Below, in pieces: positions 11,571-22,479 of a stretch of 64,000 nucleotides of DNA. The translations under genes were made by a program, and so were the position numbers. Below the pieces are notes generated by a model, which did not search any database, was not told the origin of the DNA, and worked only from the letters and a program-made list of their open reading frames with translations. Numbering within the stretch: the stretch's first letter is position 1; every line of letters begins with the position of its first letter. Source of the stretch: Roridomyces roridus (Eukaryota > Basidiomycota > Agaricomycetes > Agaricales > Mycenaceae); the NCBI GenBank assembly GCA_029378245.1, contig JARKIF010000007.1:2108001-2172000 (forward strand), in the 5' to 3' direction.

Positions 11571-12347
11571 CGGTCCTTGACCACCGAAGCTGTTATGTAC
11601 ATCATGTACATCACCCAGTCCGGCGACAATCTTGGTCTCAGCTCAGAATCTCATATATCATCCGCATTTAGGCCACTCGTGGGTAGCCCCCAAGATTGTT
11701 TCGATTGTTTTCTTCTGTAGCGATTTCTGTGTCCCTGCGCCCGGCCCCCGCTAGCGCTCCCCCGGAGGCTTACCATTTTTCCACACAGCAGTGAGCAATC
11801 ACTGCGTTCAGAGGTCCTGTCGGGACATGTCGGCGCAGGCTTGCCCAGCCTGTGTCACCGAGCCACATGATGTCGGCCTGTCTGTAACCTTGGCTAATGA
11901 ACTTTAAAGGGGCTTTTATGTAGCGCAAGGGCAAGAGGGAGTAGGGGCGACCCCAACGTACCAAAAATATTCTGAAATTGTTCGCAACTTGTTCGCAAGT
12001 TGCAACAACAGTCGACGTCAAGTCGACGTGGGAAGTGTTTTTGCTCCCGAGATCCAGCTAGCTGTCAGGCATTAAGTTGGTCCATGTCGGCAATGCTGTG
12101 CATGCATGTCCGCTGCACTGTTCCCACGTCTGGGCCAATGTCGGCCACGCGTCGGCCATGTCAGAGCCAACACGCCGACACGCCGACAAGACCTCTGAAC
12201 GCAGTGACTGTGGCTCCGAGTTGACTGGCGCCTCTTGCGAACGAGTACCTGGCGACCAGTGGCGAGCTCTCGGTGAAACCAATTCTCTCAAGCCACCGCA
12301 TTCGTTGATATCAGAAATTCTGATGACTCGCTAGATGTCTGTTATTT
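11571..12347. repeat. Relic 5' flank of a fourth membrane-protein paralogue, interrupted by a MITE
   Basis: 11571-11770 repeats upstream sequences of the downstream tandem genes: the GTCCTTGACCAC and GACAATCTTGGTCTCAGCTC module, and CCTGCGCCCGGC followed by GCTCCCCCGGAGG, as at about 13520 and 15030. 12295-12347 (CCGCATTCGTTGATATCAGAAATTCTGAT, then CTAGATGTCTGTTATT, in pieces) matches about 15235-15290. The coding part expected after 12347 is absent. I infer a lost fourth copy. Confidence 0.5.
11799..12207. mobile_element. MITE with about 25-bp terminal inverted repeats
   Basis: TCACTGCGTTCAGAGGTC then CTGTCGG at 11799-11823 matches the reverse complement of 12183-12207 with one mismatch, and TGTCGGCG motifs follow inward at both ends. 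The 409-bp interior has no coding potential. Ends starting CACTG suggest a hAT- or CACTA-like origin, but no clear target-site duplication is visible. Confidence 0.6.
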
Positions 12348-12448
12348 AGTCTCTTTTACAGACCCTCGACGCTCCGCAAGCTCCGCGAAGAGGGTCTGTT
12401 GGTAACCACGCCCCTTGTTCCGATGGGTGCCGTTATTACCTAAGCTTG

Positions 12449-13075
12449 TCATGTGCAGGCGTGTTTTCTGCGCGTTTCGACGTGAATTTTGAGCTGGCAC
12501 CAATGATAAGGCAAGTGAGGTTTGCCTGCATTCCTGAGAATTTGATTCTGGACTATTTCTCGTGTTGAAAACCTTCGAAGAGCGGGTGCCGCGTAGTTGT
12601 GTTTCATGACCAAATAACATGCAAACAACGGACTTGCAGTCCATTCCTTGCTATGCACACCAAAGGACGACGCAACTGGTATACCCACCAGCTTGAATGT
12701 ATTCAAAACCCCCGCTAACGCGTCCTTGCAGCGCCAGAACACGTCGAAATATTCAATGCACTCGAGCTTTCGATTGACCATTGTTTGGCAGCGCTTTCTT
12801 CCGACTGCCACCACACCGATTCCCCGAATTGTGGGGATTTCGAGTGGATCTCCCGTCAACATCGCTCTTTGGTCTTTTTGACTCAAGTATTTGCTCCGGC
12901 CATTCCAGAACCCTGACTTCGTCCGTCCATCTTTCGGAATCTGCTGGCTCGTCGACGTCCTGGTATCCCGGTTCTCAATGTGCCCACGGGCGAACGATTG
13001 GACGGCGACTGGTGGATCTACACGAATTGGTGCTGTGTAGATGTGATTTCTGAGTAGTGTTCCCCTGAGAGACAT
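12449..13075 (-). CDS. Hypothetical 208-aa single-exon open frame
   Basis: An uninterrupted frame beginning MSLRGTLLRNHIYTAP with a TTTAAA TATA-like box just upstream (about 13080-13085 on the plus strand). Composition is ordinary (basic, no low complexity), but no domain, signal peptide or membrane segment is visible and there is no intron in an intron-rich genome. It lies where the coding body of the relic paralogue would be expected, on the other strand. It may be spurious. Confidence 0.25.
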   Translation of the reverse strand: MSLRGTLLRNHIYTAPIRVDPPVAVQSFARGHIENRDTRTSTSQQIPKDGRTKSGFWNGRSKYLSQKDQRAMLTGDPLEIPTIRGIGVVAVGRKRCQTMVNRKLECIEYFDVFWRCKDALAGVLNTFKLVGIPVASSFGVHSKEWTASPLFACYLVMKHNYAAPALRRFSTREIVQNQILRNAGKPHLPYHWCQLKIHVETRRKHACT

Positions 13076-13332
13076 TGCTTTAAATAATCACGTCAGTGCG
13101 CTCGGCTTCGGACGCCTCGAGGCCCTCGACCATATTGCTCGGTTGTCGCCGATGTGAACCTGTCCATTTCTTACCCTACTTCCCGCCAGGCTGCACCGCT
13201 GTGCGATATCAACGTCTGGATGGCGATGCCGTGGCCCTGCAGCCAACGAGGAATCCCCTCCGTGTTCTGTTCCCGCTTTGACACGATGTGCCCGCTGCAG
13301 ACCTTGGCCTTATTCCCGACTCCAGCATCAGT

Positions 13333-13395
13333 CGACCACCGAAACTGTTACATCACCGAAAATCTTGGTCTCAGCTCAGATATCATCCCACTACA
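13333..13395 (+). promoter_or_regulatory. Recurrent upstream module (copy 2)
   Basis: GTCGACCACCGAAACTGTTACATCACC then AATCTTGGTCTCAGCTCAGATATCATCC (read in pieces). The same module occurs at 11571-11683, 16741-16835 and 32281-32358. Copies lie upstream of the membrane-protein genes and of a P450 locus, so it may be a shared promoter segment or a small dispersed repeat. Confidence 0.45.
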
Positions 13396-13892
13396 GCTAG
13401 TGGTCGTCACCAGATTGTCTCTCTCATATTATTTTTTTTCCTTTTCTTGGATCGTTCGGTCTCTCCTATCTAATATTTTCGTCTGGAGCAATTTGGAGCT
13501 TGCACATATCCAAGTCCCTGCACCCGGCTTCCCGCTAGGGCTTCCCGGAGGTTCTTCCACGCAGCACTGCTGGATGGCTGTGCCCGTGGCCGACGAAGAA
13601 CCAACCTATTTCTGCATATCTGACCATCTACTATCTGGTGGTGTGTGAGTTGTTTCCTATCCGCACTGCGGAAATCCGTGTTGAAACGTTGACAGCCACT
13701 TCAGTGTGGCCCAACGTGGTGAGAGTATCCATCCTCTGCATTCGTTCATCTCAGAGATTCTGATCCGTTCCCTAGAATTAGAAAGCTTTAAATCCGTCCA
13801 ACGGATGATTGTACCAACAAATTTCTCATTCATCTCTCGCCTCTACTTCGTTCCCTGCCTCCCATCCCTTGTGGACCTGTCTCTATCTTTCG

Positions 13893-14922
13893 ATGAAGCT
13901 GACCTACGCTAGCGGGGAAGTGCCACTAGGCAAGCCGTTGGTGATTACTTACACCGCCGAGGACGGGGATCCGCCCTTCTTCATTTTCCAAGCATTGCAA
14001 AACGGCATTCTTAAACAAGACGGGCTTCCGGGGCCGGTCTCGAACAGCGGAGCGTTCACTGTTGCACCTGGAGTAGCTGGGTGCGTCAAGCCAATTTGAA
14101 TCCTTCATAATTGGCTCATTGGGGAAAATTCCAGTACACATGTAATCGAAGCATTTGCAACTAGTTTTGATGGGTTAGTACATCTGAGTCCAACTCGCAG
14201 CCAAAGTGATTTGACGATCATGAAGCAGCCACGAGGTCGTCGCAGATGTACCATTTGCCACAGGCCCAACTTTTACCGCCGTTACATAAGCCAAGGTCTG
14301 TACAACCACTGATACTTCTTCATAAGCCACGCTGATTGCACCAAAGTTCGGCCCCGAGTCCGAGTCTGTCTCCGTCTCCGTCTCCGTCTCCGCCTACCCA
14401 AACCACGACTTCTACGACGCCACCAGCTGGCGTCGTCTCAACGTCGTTCTCCCAACCTGGCTCGGTCACAACTCTCTACGGCCTATACACTAATGGCTCG
14501 AGCACCATAATAGTTGAGGAGGGGACCTCAGCGCCATCTCCCATGGCCAGTGCCAGCGAAAATGCGACGTACGTATGACCTTTGTGCGTCATTGTCCTCT
14601 GATAAATCCATCCTCGTGTGGTTCCAGAAAGGCACCGAAACAGGTCGACAAGGCCGCATTCGCTGGAGCCGGCATAGGAGCAGCTATCGTCCTCGCAGTG
14701 CTCTTTGTCATTCTACTCGTTCGCAGGCGTACGAAACGACAGTTGAGAACGGCAATGCTCGACGGATCGTTCACGGAGCGGCCAAACTCGCCGACTCCCA
14801 TCGTCTGATCTCAAGGCTGCCAACGACGGAGTTGGAGAAAGCAGTATACCTATCAGCAACCCCATCCGTGGGTTCTGGAGGCAGTCTGCCACCGAATTAT
14901 TCAGATACAGTAGCCGTGTAGA
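13893..14922 (+). pseudogene. Single-pass membrane protein, tandem copy 1 (broken)
   Basis: Same five-exon plan as the intact copy at 17426-18394. Exon 1 (13893-14080) encodes a beta-rich ectodomain (MKLTYASGEVPLGKP, EDGDPPFF). Exon 2 is 14135-14173 (THVIEAF) and exon 3 starts at 14229. Exon 4, about 14337, is a Ser/Pro/Thr stalk, followed by the transmembrane exon with AGAGIGAAIVLAVLFVILLV and an RRRTKR stop-transfer. Two defects: exon 3 has four extra bases relative to copies 2 and 3, giving an in-frame TAA at 14287-14289; and after the membrane segment the frame ends at 14808, while the conserved SLPPNYSDTVAV tail continues in another frame to 14922. I read it as a recent pseudogene. Confidence 0.7.
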
Positions 14923-15397
14923 TTTTATAGACCGGGTACCTTACAATGCAGCGATTTGGACTGATAGAGTGATAGCTGACGCGTTCAGCCGAGTCGAATA
15001 CCACCTCAAGCAATTGGAGCTTTCACATATCCATATCCCTGCGCCCGGCTTCCCGCTGGCGCTCCCCCGGAGGTCTACTGTTCCTCTACGCAGCACTGGT
15101 GAATGGCTGTCCTCGGCTGTCGCCGATGAAACCATCTCTCAGGGGGCTTGCTGTTTCCTATCCGCACTGGAAATCCGTGTTGAAACGTTGATAACCACTT
15201 CAGTGTGACCCAACGTGGTAAGAGTGTCCATCCTCCGCATTCGTGCATCTTGGAAATTCTGATCCGTTCCCTAGATGTCTGTTATTAGAAAGCTTTATAT
15301 CCGTCCCACGGATGGTTGCAGCACTCCTCTCACCCATCTATCGCGTCTACTTCTTCCCTTGCCCTCCCCTCCCTGGCGGACTTTTGTCTCTCTTTCA

Positions 15398-16398
15398 ATG
15401 AACCTGAGCTACACGGGCGGTCCCGTCGTTGTCGATTCCCCGGTTGAGGTGACCTACACCGTCGAGGAGGGGGATCCGGCTTTGTTTTTCTTCCAAGTGT
15501 TGGTAGACGGGCAATTATCCCCAGTCGGACCGTCAGGAGATTTGTCAACGAGTGAAACTTTTACTTCAACTCAGGGTCTACTGGGGTGCGTGAAACCAAT
15601 TGTAGAAAGTTATAGCTTGCTCATTTGGAATGTAATATCCCAGTCCACATGTAATCGCAGCATTCGAAGTTGCCAGTGGTTCCGATCCGTTAGTACATGC
15701 AACTTGAAACCACATTGAAGGTCTTACGTTCATCAGGGAACCGTTTGCCTTTGCCTCAGGCCCAACTTTCACTGTCGTTGAGCCAGCGTCAGTAAAAAAG
15801 TTGATACCTTTTCATATATAGCCTTTGCTGATTGCTGAGTAGTCCAGTCTCAACGTTGTTGACACACTCTGGTTCGGTCACAATCGCCTACGAAGTATTC
15901 AGCACTGGTACAAGCACCATAATAATCGAAGAGACAGCAGTACCGGCCTCCAGTACCACCCTTACCAATGCAACATATGCAGGCCTTCCCTGTGGCACTA
16001 TCTTCTGATGAAATTATTATATTAGAACCACCGCCCCAGGTGGGTCATCGAAGCACATCGACAAGGTCACATTTGCTGTTGCTGGCGTTGGGGCCGCAAT
16101 CGTCCTCGCAGTGGTATGTGGTATTCTAATTGTCCGCAGGCGTACGAGACGACGGTTGAGAGCCGCGAAGCTCACTCAGCGGCCACAACCTCGGAATTCA
16201 ACTGTCGAACCATTCGTTACTTTTCGGGAGATGGGCGAAAATTCAGGCCGGACTTATCTCAAGGCCGCGTTAGGTGTCACATCTGAGAGAGTTGACGCGA
16301 ATGAAGGACTTCGAGAAGCCAGAACAGCTACGCCATCCGCGGGCGTGGTCTCTGATGGTCCGAGTCTGCCACCAAATTATTCTGATATTGCAGTTTAA
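15398..16398 (+). CDS. Single-pass membrane protein, tandem copy 2 (one non-canonical donor)
   Basis: Exons 15398-15585, 15644-15688, 15737-15787, 15843-15974 and 16026-16398 keep phase and give 262 aa. Order: beta-type ectodomain (MNLSYTGGPVVV, VEEGDPALFFF), short Thr/Ser stalk ending in TLTNAT, one membrane helix (GVGAAIVLAVVCGILIV), basic RRRTRRRLR, and a cytoplasmic tail ending SLPPNYSDIAV with a PPxY motif that WW-domain proteins such as Rsp5-type ubiquitin ligases bind. The start is the ATG conserved in all copies after TCTCTCTTTCA; there is no clear classical signal peptide. The last intron begins AT (15975) where copies 1 and 3 have GT, so splicing may fail and the gene may be non-functional. 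Function unknown; a surface sensor is a guess. Confidence 0.6.
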
Positions 16399-16740
16399 AA
16401 ACAATTTATGGATTTTATTCATACTTGAAACGAAGCAAGTTGGGCCTATTCCTGCACGCATTCAATCGATTGCTACTTGCTTTCACTTCACGTGACTTCA
16501 GACATGTGATCGCGGTTCCAACTCCGCTATTGACTTGACAGCGCATCACAAGCGCATCAATGATTAACTCTTAAGCGCTTAAGCCACCATCATCTTTGCA
16601 TCATCTCCATTCTCGACCTTCTGAAGACTGCTTGGTCTCACACATCCCGGTCCAATCCCGGTCGTCAAAACGGCTACAGACGCGATGATGCTCCTGGATA
16701 CGGTCTCCCGTCCCGCGAAGATCACACTCTAACTCTCTTC

Positions 16741-16835
16741 ACGGTCCTTGACCTTGACCACCAACGCTGTTGCATCAGCCCAGTCTGCCGACAATCTTGG
16801 TCTCAGCTCAGATATCATCCGTTTCTATAGGTCAT
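16741..16835 (+). promoter_or_regulatory. Recurrent upstream module (copy 3)
   Basis: Contains ACGGTCCTTGACC, CACCAACGCTGTTGCATCA and GACAATCTTGGTCTCAGCTC, then GATATCATCCGTTT; it matches 11571-11683, 13333-13395 and 32281-32358. It lies about 600 bp before tandem copy 3. Confidence 0.45.
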
Positions 16836-17425
16836 TCGTGAGTAGACATTTATCTATTGCTCTTCGCCTGGAGCAATTGGAGCTTGTAACTGTGTCCCTA
16901 GGGCCGGGATCTCCGTGGGATTTCCGCTATTCTTGTACAAGCACTGTGCTGAATAGCTGATATTCCTCAGTCTCTCGAGCTCGCAGACAGAGGCTATCGT
17001 GTCAATTGAACCTCGCACCTGAGATATTCCTCGGCTGTTGTCAAATCGACCAACGTAGGTCTGCATATCTGTTTATCACTCCCAACATTACTTGCGTGTG
17101 AGTTCTTCCTCTTAGTGTGGTCACTGGTGGCTCCTGTTGACGACTCCCTCCAGTGTGCCCCAGGAGAAGTAGGTTCGGTTTCCGGCGAACGAGTGAGTAT
17201 ACATATGTATATCCTGCGAGCTCTTAGTGAATCTACTAATTCGCTCCACGGACATGTTAAGACTTTCCTTCCTCTGTGGCAGATCGCATCAAAAATCCCG
17301 ATGAAATCGCTCGATGTCTGCAATTAGAGTGCTATATATCCGTCCCATGGATGTCTAGTCCTTCTAGTGCGTCCACGCATACTTCGCTCCTTTTCCTCCC
17401 TGGCGGACCTGCTCTCTCTCTTTCA

Positions 17426-18394
17426 ATGCAGCTGAGCTACACGAGCGGAAACGTCGTCCTCGATGCCCCGATGCCGTTCGGGTGGACTACCGAGGAGGGG
17501 GATCCGACCGCCTTTGTCTTCAAACTATTGATTAATGGAAATATTGGGTCCATCTCCGCGCCCGCAGGATCCTTACCGAACAGCGGAAAGTTAACTCTCA
17601 AGCCTGCGAGTCTCGGGTACGCTGAACTGCCTTGAAATCTTGCCAAATCACTTGCTTATCTCCCATGGACTCCAGAACACACGTAATCGAGGCATTCGCA
17701 GCTGGTTCTAATCCGTTAGTATATGCGACGCTAGTAAGCCAGCCTGATTTGACGACTCTCAATACAGCGACGTCGATCCACCATTTGCCCAAGGCCCAAC
17801 CTTTACTGTTGTTGCGCCAAGGTCTGTACAGCCGTGGATACCAAATCCTTCGTACATTCCGCTGATACCTGAGCAGCTCGCTCTCGTCGACGCTCTCATC
17901 GACTCCTGGTGCACCGTCGCCCGCCACGCTCTCCGCCGAATCATCGCAAAGTCCACAGAGCACGATGATAATTGAAGAGACGGCAAGTGCGACGTACGCC
18001 TGCATTCTCTGTACCACTACCTATCTGACATATCTATCTCAGAAAACACGTCGAGAAGCTCGCATTCGCTGGGGCTGGTATCGGAGCCGCAATCATCCTC
18101 GCAGTGATCCTAGCCGTCTTCCTCGTTCGCAGGCGTATAAAACGGCGACTGAGTCCCGTCGACGCAGCAATCACCCAGTGGGAAAGCTCTCCGACTGTTG
18201 AACCATTCGTTACATTTCAGCCCGAGATGGTTGAAAACTCCGGCCGGACTTATCTCAAATCCGCGTTAGGTGCCGCTGCCACGGACAGAGTTGATGCGCA
18301 CGATGGAAGGAGAGAAGCCAGAATATCTGTTACGCCATCTCGGTTCTCTGTGGAGAGTCTGCCACCGAATTATTCTGATATCGTAGCTGTTTAA
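17426..18394 (+). CDS. Single-pass membrane protein with PPxY tail, tandem copy 3 (intact)
   Basis: Exons 17426-17616, 17676-17714, 17768-17821, 17877-17993 and 18043-18394 give 250 aa with all phases correct. Residues of about 1-100 form a beta-rich ectodomain (MQLSYTSGNVVLDAP, TEEGDPTAFVF, THVIEAFAAG, GPTFTVVAP). About 100-135 is a Ser/Thr/Pro stalk likely to be O-glycosylated. Then comes one membrane helix (AGAGIGAAIILAVILAVFLV) and a basic RRRIKRRL stop-transfer, giving an outside-in topology. The cytoplasmic tail contains ENSGRTYLKSALG and ends SLPPNYSDIVAV with a PPxY motif. The same layout is common in basidiomycete surface proteins of unknown function. It is the last and best preserved of three tandem copies of roughly 2 kb. 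Start chosen at the conserved ATG; an upstream in-frame start near 17348 is possible. Confidence 0.75.
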
Positions 18395-18818
18395 ATTTCA
18401 TGGACCTGACTTACTTACTGTAAAGATAAAACTTGGATTGCATTGTTTGTGGACGCGTCCTCTTGACATGTGATGGCGATTTCAAACTCCGGGACAGCAA
18501 ATTGAAAACCACCACTTCTCACGAGGCTCACCTCCAGGTCACTTCTTCACCAAACTTGGAGCCCGCTCTGCCAACACTTGACCCCCTCTGGGCGCTTTCG
18601 GAGTGCCAATATCCGAGCTCAGTGAATGGCAAGTATGGCCCTCGTGCTCTGCATATGCCAGGGAGTCGGAGGGACAGCCAGACGGCCAGATGAAGCTTAT
18701 TCGGCACTCCGGTGAGAGACTAACGACGTTTTGGGAGGATCTTGGAGGTGAATTACGCAAATGTGGGACACAGTCGCATCAAAGAGTCGAGGCTGCCAAA
18801 AAGGACAGATGCCATAGA
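18395..18818. other. Intergenic, nothing recognised
   Basis: The 3' flank of tandem copy 3 up to the tRNA gene. No open frame with family features, repeat or RNA fold was noticed. Confidence 0.4.
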
Positions 18819-18910
18819 TTCCGATGCGGGGAATCGAACCCCGCGCAACCGCGTCAAATTCTGGCAACAGATAATGAGAGGCGGATATGTTACCGATACG
18901 CCACATCGAA
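18819..18910 (-). tRNA. tRNA-Glu (anticodon CTC) with 21-nt intron
   Basis: Read on the minus strand: acceptor TTCGATG pairs with CATCGGA (7 bp, one G-U), followed by discriminator A at 18819. A-box region TGGCGTATCGGTAACA, anticodon arm CCGC-CTCTCA-intron-C-GCGG with anticodon CTC at 18876-18878, and T-arm CGGGG-TTCGATT-CCCCG. The intron occupies 18854-18874, directly after the base 3' of the anticodon, the canonical tRNA splice position. D-arm and anticodon-stem sequence resemble fungal tRNA-Glu. The D-stem has one weak pair. The CCA end is not encoded, as expected in eukaryotes. Confidence 0.85.
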
Positions 18911-18994
18911 ACTAAACCCCGACCGACACATAACGCTAGATGCGAGGGGGGGCCCAGGTACTGCAGTTCTCAAGCTACGAAGTCTGTAATAGCT

Positions 18995-20537
18995 TCAAAC
19001 AATTCCAACCACGAGTTGAACCTCCTTCTCCTGCCCCACCGCGACCGCAAACTTCGGCAAAAGCCTCAAAATCCTCCTCCTCGCACCTTCCTCAGAATCC
19101 ATGCCCATCGCTCCCCCTCCCTTGGCACAGAAGATCGACACACGGCGCAATGCCACAAACCTCTTCTCCTCCTCCTGCTCCTGCGCCAACATAGAATCAA
19201 CACTGGACCATGCCTCTCGACGGTCTCGATACCGCAACTGGTCATGCGTAGCGACGTCCATCAAATTAAGTGTAATCTCCTCGATGCTTGAAGGGAGTCG
19301 TGAAAAGAGGGATGGAGCGAGTTGGTCGAATGCGAACTGTCCAAATGTGAGTGAGACGGACTTGAGGGATTGGAGTTTGTCGAAGAGGGTGTCCAAGCCT
19401 GGGGTTATTAGGAGAGGGGAGAGGAGACAACTCATGTTTGCGTACCTGCTTCCTCCGGCTCGTAAAACGACAATTCGATGTTTGAAAGTGTCGGCCCAAA
19501 ACGAGTTAAGAAGTTCTTGAACCCCGAAATTGAACTTGAATGCTGGACGACAAGTGAGTCGATGACACCCGCATGCTGCTGAGTGAACCACTCAAGTACA
19601 GCCGACTCTAGCTCCCCCTTCGCGTGCAACACCAAGCTACGAACCGTGGCCGGAGGCGAAATCATCGACGCCGCGAAATCATCCACGAAAAAGGCCGCCA
19701 CGACATCCTCCCTCCAATACTCGAAAATCTCCCCACACTCCAGCGTCGTGAGACCCTCGAACGTGGATACAAACGCCGCAATCCGGCGCATCGAGATGTA
19801 CTCGGGAGAGTGAATCTTCAACCGCCGAACGCGACGTTTCATCGACGCGGGTAGAGCCCGTTCCACCGCGTCTAGGTCCGCGAGCTCCATACTGTAGAGG
19901 CCCAACGTCGTCAACGCGGAGAATTTCGGTATATGCACGAGCAGCTCGTCTATCCGGTGCGTATCAACCCTCGGCGGCGAAAGCCCTGGGATTGCGAAAT
20001 AATCGAATCCTTCGTCGTAATAATTACTCGGCGCGGTGATGTCGATGGTCCGAACGTGAGGAAACAAGGTACAGAGCGGGCTGCTGAGGATGGATGCCGC
20101 GACCAGGTCGTGGCCCCTCAATGATATTTTGCCGAAGAGATGTCTGCGTGCGACAGACAACCACCCGGGGGACACCAACGAGAACGTCTTGAGGGCTGTC
20201 TTGTCTTCCGAGGCTGCATCCACGATCAAGAGAAATATCTCGAGTGGGAGTTGGGGGCCTTTGAGCTGAAAAGGATAAATTGAACGACGTGGGTAGACGA
20301 GGTCGGTATGAGCGACTCACTCGACGGATCTCCTGCCACAGTTCACCGTTCAGTCTCTGAAGAACGCCAATCTCGTCATCCTGCGCCACCAATCGCGCTT
20401 CCAGCTTGATGACAAGGGCACGCAAATCGCCTGGTGTGAGTGCGCTCGCTGATTGCGCGGTCGAACAAGCCACTACTTCACGAGTCAGTCGGGATTGAGA
20501 TGAGACGAGGTGATTCACCTTGGGTGGCCCACTTCAT
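18995..20537 (-). CDS. F-box protein with leucine-rich-like C-terminal region
   Basis: Exons 20519-20537, 20321-20448, 19446-20265 and 18995-19398, with introns 20449-20518, 20266-20320 and 19399-19445, give 456 aa in frame. Residues of about 10-50 form a coiled coil (LRALVIKLEARLVAQDDEI) that in basidiomycete F-box proteins often precedes the F-box. The F-box core follows at about 50-95: LKGPQLPLEIFLLIVDAAS then TFSLVSPGWLSVARRHLF. The rest has repeated LTTLxL, VRSLVLH and LKSVSLTF strands typical of degenerate leucine-rich repeats. Such proteins act as substrate adaptors of SCF ubiquitin ligases by binding Skp1 through the F-box; the target is unknown. The first exon (MKWATQ) is the least certain part; the ATG at 20518 reading straight into exon 2 is an alternative. 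Confidence 0.75.
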
Positions 20538-20897
20538 TTGGGGGGTCCCAATGCTCGTCGAGTGGTACGTGTCCATCCTGTGGGTTGTAGCTCTGGTCAA
20601 GAAGCAGAAACATCAGCTGCCCGGTTTCTGTGCTATCAATAGTAAAGCTGTTTCCCTCACACCCGGTGCGACGGCCAAACGATGACCCGATTCGTTCATA
20701 TGGAACCCACCCATTGGTTGTTCAAAATTGCACAAGAGCAACGAGCCAAGATCCGCCGAGGAAACAAAGAAGAGTGGAGAAGTTGTTGCATCATGTAGAT
20801 CACTGGGAGCTGGGAAAAAGAAGGCGGATCGCGCATGACGACAGAAGAAAGTCAGAAAAAAGGTCCAGAGAGTTCACAAACAGTTAAAATATACTAC

Positions 20898-22297
20898 TTA
20901 GCGAGAACTGAGAACGCTCCGCAGACTACCCCAGATCGAAGAAGGCCGGGCTTGGGCAGCCGCATGACGATCGCGGCGCTCCTTCTCCGCCAACAACATC
21001 TTCTCCATAATCTGCATTTCCCGCTTCTTCATATCCTCCTCCGACAAAGAGCCCCGCCCACCATCGAGCGTCGTATCCTGGTCGTTCTCAGAGTCGTACA
21101 CGCCTTCACAAAGCCCCGCGACGCAGCACAGGGCGTCGACTTTCGCTGCATACCAGTCCCTATGCCGCATTCCATCCCGCCACTCAACCGGTAGCCCCTT
21201 TTCGTACCCAACGAGTGCACCCATGAGTGCACCAGCCACAGCCCCGTTCGTGTCTGCATCCCCACCGTACATGACGAGCGTCGTCATGGCGGAACGGAAA
21301 GTATCTTGATGTGCGAGGACACGACGCAGGCACCAGAGGCCCGCCCCAAGACACTTGTACACGTAACCCATCTCGCGGTCACATAGCACCAGCGCGTCGA
21401 GGGTCTCTGCATATGCGTGCCGCTCGAATTCGGCACGGTCCAGGAGCGAGGCGTGGTCTGGGGCAAGGACACCAGGTCGCTGTAGGTAAGCCCAGGTGCG
21501 CTCGATGAGGGTGCCAACCTGCTCTGCACTGGTGATTTCGCCGAGAGATAAAGCCCGGACAAGAGCAGAGACGACTGCGACAGACAGGGCACACCGTGGG
21601 TCAGCATGTGTGACCGCCCCCATGCGGATGGCGGCGTCGAAGGTGGCTTCTTCAGTTGTTGGGATGCAGATGACACCGACAGGGGCCGTGCGCATGAGGG
21701 AGCCGTTGGGTGCTGCAGCACGTCCGCCTTTCTCCCAGTAGTGTAGCGCGATGCTGGAGGGGTCAGAAGTGTATGTGGGGGAAAGGACGACACTGCCGAC
21801 CGTTCCTGTACGGTCGATCAGCGGGGAAAGGGTCAAGAAAGACGGGGTACACACTGCCAAGGCCCATGGGTAGACGATCCAAGACTCGAAGCCCCTGGGT
21901 TACCCAACGATTGAGACGAATGGCAAGGTCGTTGGGAGACAGCTCCCTCATCCGCAAGTAGGAGAGCATCATTAGCAGCGTGTGGTCTGTATCGTCTGTC
22001 CATGCGCGCTATTCTTGCGTTGAGCAACGCCTAACGCACTCTCGGTTTGCACTCACATTTTCAAATCGACATCGGTGCGTATCATTGTGAAACTTGGTCT
22101 CTGGCGACAGCAACGTGAAATGTGGGCTTGCTCCGTACGCCTCCGCAGCTTGTGCAGCGGTCATGAATTCTGCATGGCTGGATGAGATTGAAATTACGAC
22201 AAAGGCAGGACTGACCAGTGTAGATGCCAATGGCATCTCCTAGGGCCGAGCCAAAGAGCGCGCCGCGGGCTCTGTCGAGGATCTTAGGGTCGTTCAT
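20898..22297 (-). CDS. ADP-ribosylglycohydrolase family protein (DraG/ARH-like)
   Basis: Exons 22216-22297, 22057-22169, 21855-22008 and 20898-21805 (introns of 46-49 bp) encode 418 aa with correct phases. The family removes ADP-ribose from proteins or cleaves related ADP-ribosyl compounds, using two Mg ions. Visible motifs: N-terminal GALFGSALGDAIG (about 13-25), metal-binding WTDDTDHTLLM (about 67-77; the TDDT motif), GRAAAPNGSLMRTAPVG (about 150-166), and the C-terminal metal site GGDADTNGAVAGALMGALVG (about 305-325). Length fits a single-domain enzyme. The last 60 residues are a charged helical tail rich in E, K and R. All metal ligands I would expect are present, so it is probably active. 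The physiological substrate is unknown. Confidence 0.9.
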
Positions 22298-22479
22298 CGT
22301 CGTTGTTGTCAGGAGTGGACAGCAGTGCCACAAGACTTGTCAAATGACTCCTGGCTGTCGTGTCGTGTCTTGGCGACGCATTGGATTGCCGCAGCAGCGT
22401 AGAGACGAATTACAAAGTGCCGAGGACTCGAGATGACTCGTGCTGGCAGCTGGTGCAAAGCTGGTGAGTGCTGCGAATG

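Noticed and set aside
20519..20613. N-terminal extension MFLLLDQSYNPQDG for the F-box gene
   Set aside because: A run of six C bases puts it out of phase with the next exon. The shorter start at 20537 fits.
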